Of a stretch of DNA of 64,000 nt, positions 59,549 to 64,000 are shown in pieces. How positions within the stretch are numbered: position 1 is the stretch's first letter; each line of letters starts with the position of its first letter. The stretch is from contig CATLHC010000003.1 of assembly GCA_949948775.1 (NCBI GenBank), positions 1 through 64,000 on the forward strand. Reading direction: 5' to 3'. The translations under genes and the position numbers were made by a program. The notes beneath the pieces were generated by a model. That model saw only the letters and a list, made by a program, of their open reading frames with translations, had not been told where the DNA came from and did no database searches. Source of the stretch: an uncultured Oscillospiraceae bacterium. GTDB taxonomy: Bacteria > Bacillota > Clostridia > Oscillospirales > Oscillospiraceae.

Positions 59549-59566
59549 TGACCATCAACTAAATAT

Positions 59567-59643
59567 CGGGGTGTGGCGAAGTTTGGTATCGCGCTTGGTT
59601 CGGGACCAAGAGGCCGCGGGTTCAAGTCCCGCCACTCCGACCA
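59567..59643 (+). tRNA. tRNA-Pro (CGG)
   Basis: Cloverleaf CGGGGTG/CACTCCG, anticodon loop TTCGGGA, encoded CCA. Confidence 0.93.
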
Positions 59644-59698
59644 TGCGGAGTGTCCTTATAGGATTTGAGTATCCTTAGAGGACACTCCGCATTTTGTT
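59644..59698 (+). terminator. Terminator after tRNA-Pro
   Basis: gcggagtgtcc...ggacactccgcattttgtt. Confidence 0.8.
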
Positions 59699-59709
59699 GC
59701 TCAAAAACT

Positions 59710-61491
59710 TTAGGTGGTAGGTTCCGGGGAGTAGCTGACGGCTACTCCCTTTCTCGTCCCCATCGTGATATCCGCTTCGGGGATATTCCGGCGGTTAGGG
59801 ACAGGGAAAGCGCCGATACAGTTATAGTAAATCGTGATGTGCTGGGTGGTAACGCCGTCTTTCTTCTCGGCATGGTATACGTCGATATGGTCGATCAGCT
59901 CTGCCACCATGAGCCGGGTAATTTCTGTAGCGTTTGTGTAGCGCCGGACCGTTTCAAGAAAGGTATCAACATCCATCTGCCTCCCCTCCGACTTTCTCAA
60001 TTCAAGCCGCAGGGCCTTGATCCTCTTGGCGTTCTCCCCCTGCTCCTGCTCATACCGCTGGGACATTTTCGCAAACCGGGCGTCGCTGATTTTTTGCTTC
60101 ACATTGTCCTCGTAAATTTTCTCAAACAGCACATCAAGCTCCTTATCCCGCTCCAGAAGCCCGCCAAGCTCGCGCTGCTTCCTCGCTAGGTCATTCTCCG
60201 TCACCTTGGCCGAGTGCCCCATCATGGCCTTTACAAACTCGTCCTCGTACTCGTTTGCGAAGCAGGCCAGGCGGTTGATTTCGTACAGCACCACCCGCTC
60301 CAAAAATTCCACCCGGATGTAATGGGTCTTGGAGCACTTGCGCAGACCTGAATTATGGTTTTGGCAACTGAAAAACTTGATGTCATGATTGCCCTGGTTG
60401 AAGTGAAAATTGAGGTTACCCCCGCACTCCGGGCATTTCAGCACGCCGGAAAACACGCTGGATTCCTGGGTAACGGTGGGCCGTTTGCGGCGCGTCCCCT
60501 TTTTCAAGTTTTGCACCTTCTCCCAGGTGGCCCGGTCAATGATGGCCTCATGGACATTTAGGAAAACCGCCCGGTTTTCCTCCGGCGTTTCAATGCGCTT
60601 CTTCACCTTGTACGACTTGGAATAGGATTTGAAGTTGATTACATCGCCGCAATATTCCTGTAGGGTAAGTATCTTCTTGATGGTGGTATGGCCCCATTTT
60701 GTGGGTTCTACGGTGCTTTTAGAGCCTCCCCGGTTCGTTCCCTTGCTCCGCCAGTAGTAGGTGGGATTGCAAATCCCGTCCCGCTCCAATGCGGCGGCGG
60801 TTTCCGCCAGCCCGTAGCCCTCCAGGGCCATTTGATAAATGCGGCGTACCACGGCGGCGGCCTGCGGGTCAATCACCCAATAGCGGGGATCGTCCGGGTT
60901 CTTGATGTAGCCGTAGGGCGGCGGGGATAGCGGCACACCAGAGTTTCCCTTCAACTTGTTCACGATTTTTCGCTTTTTGGAGATATCCCGCGCATAATAT
61001 TCGTTCATGATATTTTTGAAGGGCGCAAACTCGTTTTCTCCCTCGTCGCTGTCCACGCCATCAGAAACGGCCACCAGCCGCACGTCATGGGCCGGAAAAA
61101 ATTCCTCTGTCAGACGGCCAACCTCGATGTAATTCCGGCCCAGACGGGAAAGGTCTTTCACGAATACCGCCGATATGTAGCCGCGCTCAATAGCCTGGAG
61201 CATTTTCTGCAACCCGGGCCGCTTCATGGTCGTGCCTGTGATCCCGTCGTCCACGAAAAATTGGGTGTCCGAGTATCCCCGTTCTCCCGCCGCTTTTTGG
61301 AGAATTTTCTTCTGATTGCTGATGCTGTTGGATTCCGTGTCCAAATTGTCGTCACGGCTGAGACGGCAGTACAGCGCCGCCGTTCCGAGCTCGTGTTTCC
61401 TGCTTGACTGCTTCACTTTTTCCTCCTTTCCAGCCGTCAAACAAGAGGTTTTATCCATCTCTATTGTACGATTTCCCCTGTTTTTTGTCAA
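59710..61491 (-). CDS. Large serine recombinase (TnpX/TndX-like)
   Basis: AALYCRLSRDD, FVDDGITGTTMKRPGLQKML, VKDLSRLGRNYIEVG, recombinase zinc ribbon CPECGG. Confidence 0.93.
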   Translation of the reverse strand: MTKNRGNRTIEMDKTSCLTAGKEEKVKQSSRKHELGTAALYCRLSRDDNLDTESNSISNQKKILQKAAGERGYSDTQFFVDDGITGTTMKRPGLQKMLQAIERGYISAVFVKDLSRLGRNYIEVGRLTEEFFPAHDVRLVAVSDGVDSDEGENEFAPFKNIMNEYYARDISKKRKIVNKLKGNSGVPLSPPPYGYIKNPDDPRYWVIDPQAAAVVRRIYQMALEGYGLAETAAALERDGICNPTYYWRSKGTNRGGSKSTVEPTKWGHTTIKKILTLQEYCGDVINFKSYSKSYKVKKRIETPEENRAVFLNVHEAIIDRATWEKVQNLKKGTRRKRPTVTQESSVFSGVLKCPECGGNLNFHFNQGNHDIKFFSCQNHNSGLRKCSKTHYIRVEFLERVVLYEINRLACFANEYEDEFVKAMMGHSAKVTENDLARKQRELGGLLERDKELDVLFEKIYEDNVKQKISDARFAKMSQRYEQEQGENAKRIKALRLELRKSEGRQMDVDTFLETVRRYTNATEITRLMVAELIDHIDVYHAEKKDGVTTQHITIYYNCIGAFPVPNRRNIPEADITMGTRKGVAVSYSPEPTT

Positions 61492-61501
61492 ATTTCTTGC
61501 G

Positions 61502-61642
61502 TCAAGATTTCAGCTCGGCCAGCATGAGCTTTAGCAGAATATCGCCCATTGTCTCGCCGTTTTCCTTATAAACCGGCGTGACAATAAACTTGATTTTGCC
61601 CACCTGGTAGGTGTACTCCTCTTTTGAACCTTTTTCCGTCAC
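61502..61642 (-). CDS. TnpW-like transposon-encoded small protein, GTG start, 46 aa (not in ORF track)
   Basis: Translation VTEKGSKEEYTYQVGKIKFIVTPVYKENGETMGDILLKLMLAELKS*; RBS gaggaggg. Confidence 0.8.
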   Translation of the reverse strand: MTEKGSKEEYTYQVGKIKFIVTPVYKENGETMGDILLKLMLAELKS

Positions 61643-61663
61643 TTTTCCCTCCTCACCTTTGAA

Positions 61664-61689
61664 TTGTGTCTCACCATGAGATTTATTTC
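61664..61689. repeat. 26-bp direct repeat, copy A
   Basis: TTGTGTCTCACCATGAGATTTATTTC, exact match at 62836-62861. Confidence 0.95.
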
Positions 61690-62088
61690 GGCAAAATCCG
61701 CACCATCGGTTGGTGTGAATTCCATCACTTCACGATGCTGTTTCAAGGGCGGGCCAGACGGCGGCGGGCGGGCCGCTCCATAGGTTTTGTGCCTCCCTCC
61801 ATGCCCATGGCGGGGCGTCCTACGCTGTGACGCATAGCCGACGCAAGTATCAACCCCATATCCGTGTCCTGGCCCGCAGCTTTGCCCTGGCTGCTTTGCG
61901 GTGCCGGTGGTATTCGCTCGCCCCGGAAGGGGTCATGGCGCACCCGCCGCGTGGCTCGGCGGATATGGAACGTATCTGGCTGCCCTGTTCAGTTGTGCCG
62001 TTCTATAGCCTAACTCCCTCAAAAACGGAACAATGCTACTTTTTCGTGAAATTTTCTCAAAACTTCTCAAAAAGAAATGCTTTACGGC

Positions 62089-62132
62089 AAAAAGACCCTG
62101 CCCAGTTTTAGCCTGGGCAGAGTCTTTTCACA
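62089..62132 (-). terminator. Terminator of sigma factor/small ORF operon
   Basis: aaaaagaccctgcccagttttagcctgggcagagtctttt. Confidence 0.88.
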
Positions 62133-62370
62133 ACGAGAAATTGTCAGGTGGGCTTTTGAAGTGGAACGTAAAAATAGCGGATAATAGGGCACTTATGGCC
62201 TGATTCCATAAGTCAACGTCAATGATAACGTGATCGTGTCCATCGGCTCCTGTACGATAGGTTAAGCAGCGGAGTGTTATGTGGCGTTTGAAATGCTGGA
62301 CGATCCATTTGATTGCGTCTGCGTCGGATTCCTTGGCGGTGTTGATGGTGGCGAAGGGCACTCGTTTCAT
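62128..62370 (-). CDS. Small protein, HTH-like conjugative-transposon type
   Basis: 80 aa, overlaps the sigma factor gene end by 4 nt. Confidence 0.55.
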   Translation of the reverse strand: MKRVPFATINTAKESDADAIKWIVQHFKRHITLRCLTYRTGADGHDHVIIDVDLWNQAISALLSAIFTFHFKSPPDNFSL

Positions 62371-62801
62371 CCATCCTGCTCCAACAGATTCCGTAGCTTT
62401 CCCAGGGCGGCGTTTTTTCTCCGCTGGACGGTGGGACGGCTCAGCTTGACCCGCTGGGCCACTTCCCCGTCTGTCAGCTCGGCAAAGTAGGAGAGAAGGA
62501 CGATCTCCCGGTCTTTGGGCAAAAGATAGGAGAGGGCCCGCGCCAACCTTTCATCGGAAACCGCCACATCTACGCCCCGCACATGAAAAACGCGGCGTTC
62601 GTCCTCAGCCCGCTCCAGGTCACTGTCCTCCGCCCCTACATCATAGAGCGCGTTTTCCGGCAAATCTGAAAGCAGAACCTCCCGCTTCTCTCTTTGTGCC
62701 CGGCGCTGGCGCACCTTCAAAACAGCGTTGTTGATGGCCGCTTTGCAGTAGGCTTCAAAAGTGATCTCGTTGAAGTATTCGTATCGGCTTTTCTCGTCCA
62801 T
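62367..62801 (-). CDS. Sigma-70-family factor of conjugative transposon type
   Basis: YFNEITFEAYCKAAINNAVLK; LLPKDREIVLLSYFAELTDGEVAQRVKLSRPTVQRRK; start may be upstream at MVRHKRRN. Confidence 0.8.
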   Translation of the reverse strand: MDEKSRYEYFNEITFEAYCKAAINNAVLKVRQRRAQREKREVLLSDLPENALYDVGAEDSDLERAEDERRVFHVRGVDVAVSDERLARALSYLLPKDREIVLLSYFAELTDGEVAQRVKLSRPTVQRRKNAALGKLRNLLEQDG

Positions 62802-62835
62802 TCCCCGGCCCCCTTTATTCGCCCGGTTTCGTCTT

Positions 62836-62861
62836 TTGTGTCTCACCATGAGATTTATTTC
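62836..62861. repeat. 26-bp direct repeat, copy B
   Basis: TTGTGTCTCACCATGAGATTTATTTC. Confidence 0.95.
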
Positions 62862-62869
62862 TCGGATAG

Positions 62870-63727
62870 TCAACTACTGCGCGAAACCGAGCTTATTTCA
62901 ACAGGTTCCCTATCTTTTGTGAGGTCTGCTGCTGTCACATAAGGGTTATGATACCTTGTCCTCTTTTCGGGCAGCCCCAATCTTTTCGTTATGATATTAT
63001 CCAATTTGGCATATGCCTCTGGCGTCTTGAATTGGATTGCCTTCGTGGGGCAGTATGCCACACACGCATTGCAGCCCTCGCAGCGGTGATTCCAAACAGG
63101 CCGCTTCCCCGAAAATGTGATATTATTGCAGGGACAAACGTTGCGGCAGGTTTCACACCCAATGCAGGCGTCAGACACATAAAAGCCCTTGTCGTATTCA
63201 TGTTGAACATTTAAAAATGGCATCATCATTTTAGGGTATAACCAATTTGAAACTGGCGACATGGCAGGAGATTTTTTCAGTTTCCTCCGGGCAATTTCTT
63301 TCCCGATTCTCTTGGCCTTTCGATCCGCAAGGGGAACCATGAGCCAAACGGGAGGAAAGGGTTCATACGCCACACACTGGCTGGCCACGCAGCGCAAAGC
63401 TTTTCCATAATGCAATTCCAGTCCTTTTTTTCGTAATACCGTGTGAACTGTCTCAAAGCACCTTCCATGTATGGCAACGTAGGTTGCGACCATAAATATG
63501 TATGCCTGTGGGTTGATGGTGAGCCGGTCAACAAACGCTTTCACAGCTACCGGCACATCCCACTCGTAGACAGGGCAGATAAAGCCCACCATTTCCACGT
63601 TCTCAGCGGATACATCTTCGGGATCATTCCGCATTGAGATCAGTTCCGCTCCGCCCATTTCCGCCGCAATGATCCGGGCGGCCCTCAAGCTGTTTCCCGT
63701 ACCGCTAAAATAATAGATTATTTTCAT
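62870..63727 (-). CDS. EFR1-like flavodoxin/ferredoxin-domain protein
   Basis: IIYYFSGTGNSLRAARIIA; two 4Fe-4S motifs CIGCETCRNVCP and CEGCNACVAYCP. Confidence 0.85.
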   Translation of the reverse strand: MKIIYYFSGTGNSLRAARIIAAEMGGAELISMRNDPEDVSAENVEMVGFICPVYEWDVPVAVKAFVDRLTINPQAYIFMVATYVAIHGRCFETVHTVLRKKGLELHYGKALRCVASQCVAYEPFPPVWLMVPLADRKAKRIGKEIARRKLKKSPAMSPVSNWLYPKMMMPFLNVQHEYDKGFYVSDACIGCETCRNVCPCNNITFSGKRPVWNHRCEGCNACVAYCPTKAIQFKTPEAYAKLDNIITKRLGLPEKRTRYHNPYVTAADLTKDREPVEISSVSRSS

Positions 63728-63815
63728 AAAGCCCTCCGTATTTAATATGACACACTTGTAACCTCTTTTGTTTCATTATATAATAGCGATAGCGCCAAAG
63801 GCAATCGCAAAAGAT

Positions 63816-63830
63816 AATGTGTCACACATT
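63816..63830. promoter_or_regulatory. Palindromic operator candidate between EFR1-like and TetR genes
   Basis: AATGTGT-C-ACACATT; further half site TGACACAC at 63748-63755. Confidence 0.6.
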
Positions 63831-63856
63831 CATTGGATTTGTTACAGGGAGGCTAT

Positions 63857-64000
63857 ATGAACAGGACGAATGAAAGAATCGCGGAGCAGTCAAAGCAAAA
63901 AATGGCTGCCGCTCTGCTGGAAATCATGAAACAGTATGATTACAAGGAGATCACAATCACACAGATCACACAGGAGGCCCGGTTGTCGAGGAAAACCTTT
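63857..64000 (+). CDS. TetR-family regulator, 3' truncated by window edge (not in ORF track)
   Basis: MNRTNERIAEQSKQKMAAALLEIMKQYDYKEITITQITQEARLSRKTF. Confidence 0.8.
   Translation, partial: MNRTNERIAEQSKQKMAAALLEIMKQYDYKEITITQITQEARLSRKTF

Larger units (their letters stand above)
59699..64000. mobile_element. Integrative/conjugative or mobilisable element, one end only, extends past window
   Basis: Serine recombinase, TnpW-like ORF, transposon-type sigma factor, accessory genes directly next to a tRNA. Confidence 0.75.

Noticed and set aside
61827-62111. 94-aa plus-strand ORF in the mobile element
   Set aside because: No recognisable family and no clear RBS; the segment looks non-coding or degenerate.
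61664-62861. Direct repeat as part of a CRISPR array
   Set aside because: Only two copies 1.17 kb apart, no regular spacers, no cas genes.

Overview
Bacterial chromosomal window, high GC with Firmicutes/Clostridia-type content (spo0A, spoIVB, addAB, a T-box, Spo0A boxes; lineage is inferred). Left part: two consecutive oligopeptide (Opp/Dpp) ABC operons, the second headed by a T-box leader whose specifier reads best as AUG (Met) and ending in an M42 peptidase; cysK; a BlaI/BlaR1-like pair with a duplicated sensor region; a hemerythrin-REC fusion; a Fe3+-type ABC operon. Middle: tandem CobW-type GTPases, ribosomal protein operons (rpsF-ssb-rpsR, infC-rpmI-rplT, rpmE), a MoxR/DUF58/transglutaminase cluster, addBA, hflX, proBA, spoIVB-spo0A, ahcY, pncB, purA, hslO. 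Right part: a six-tRNA cluster, then the end of an integrated mobile element (large serine recombinase, an unlisted GTG-start TnpW-like ORF, conjugative-transposon-type sigma factor, EFR1-like ferredoxin/TetR cargo). Most notable: two intergenic loci (about 24238-24443 + and 44487-44719 -) that appear to encode homologous structured RNAs of about 206 and 233 nt, each with a 17-bp-spaced promoter, aligned hairpins, a 5'/3' closing stem and a related terminator. No CRISPR array seen.
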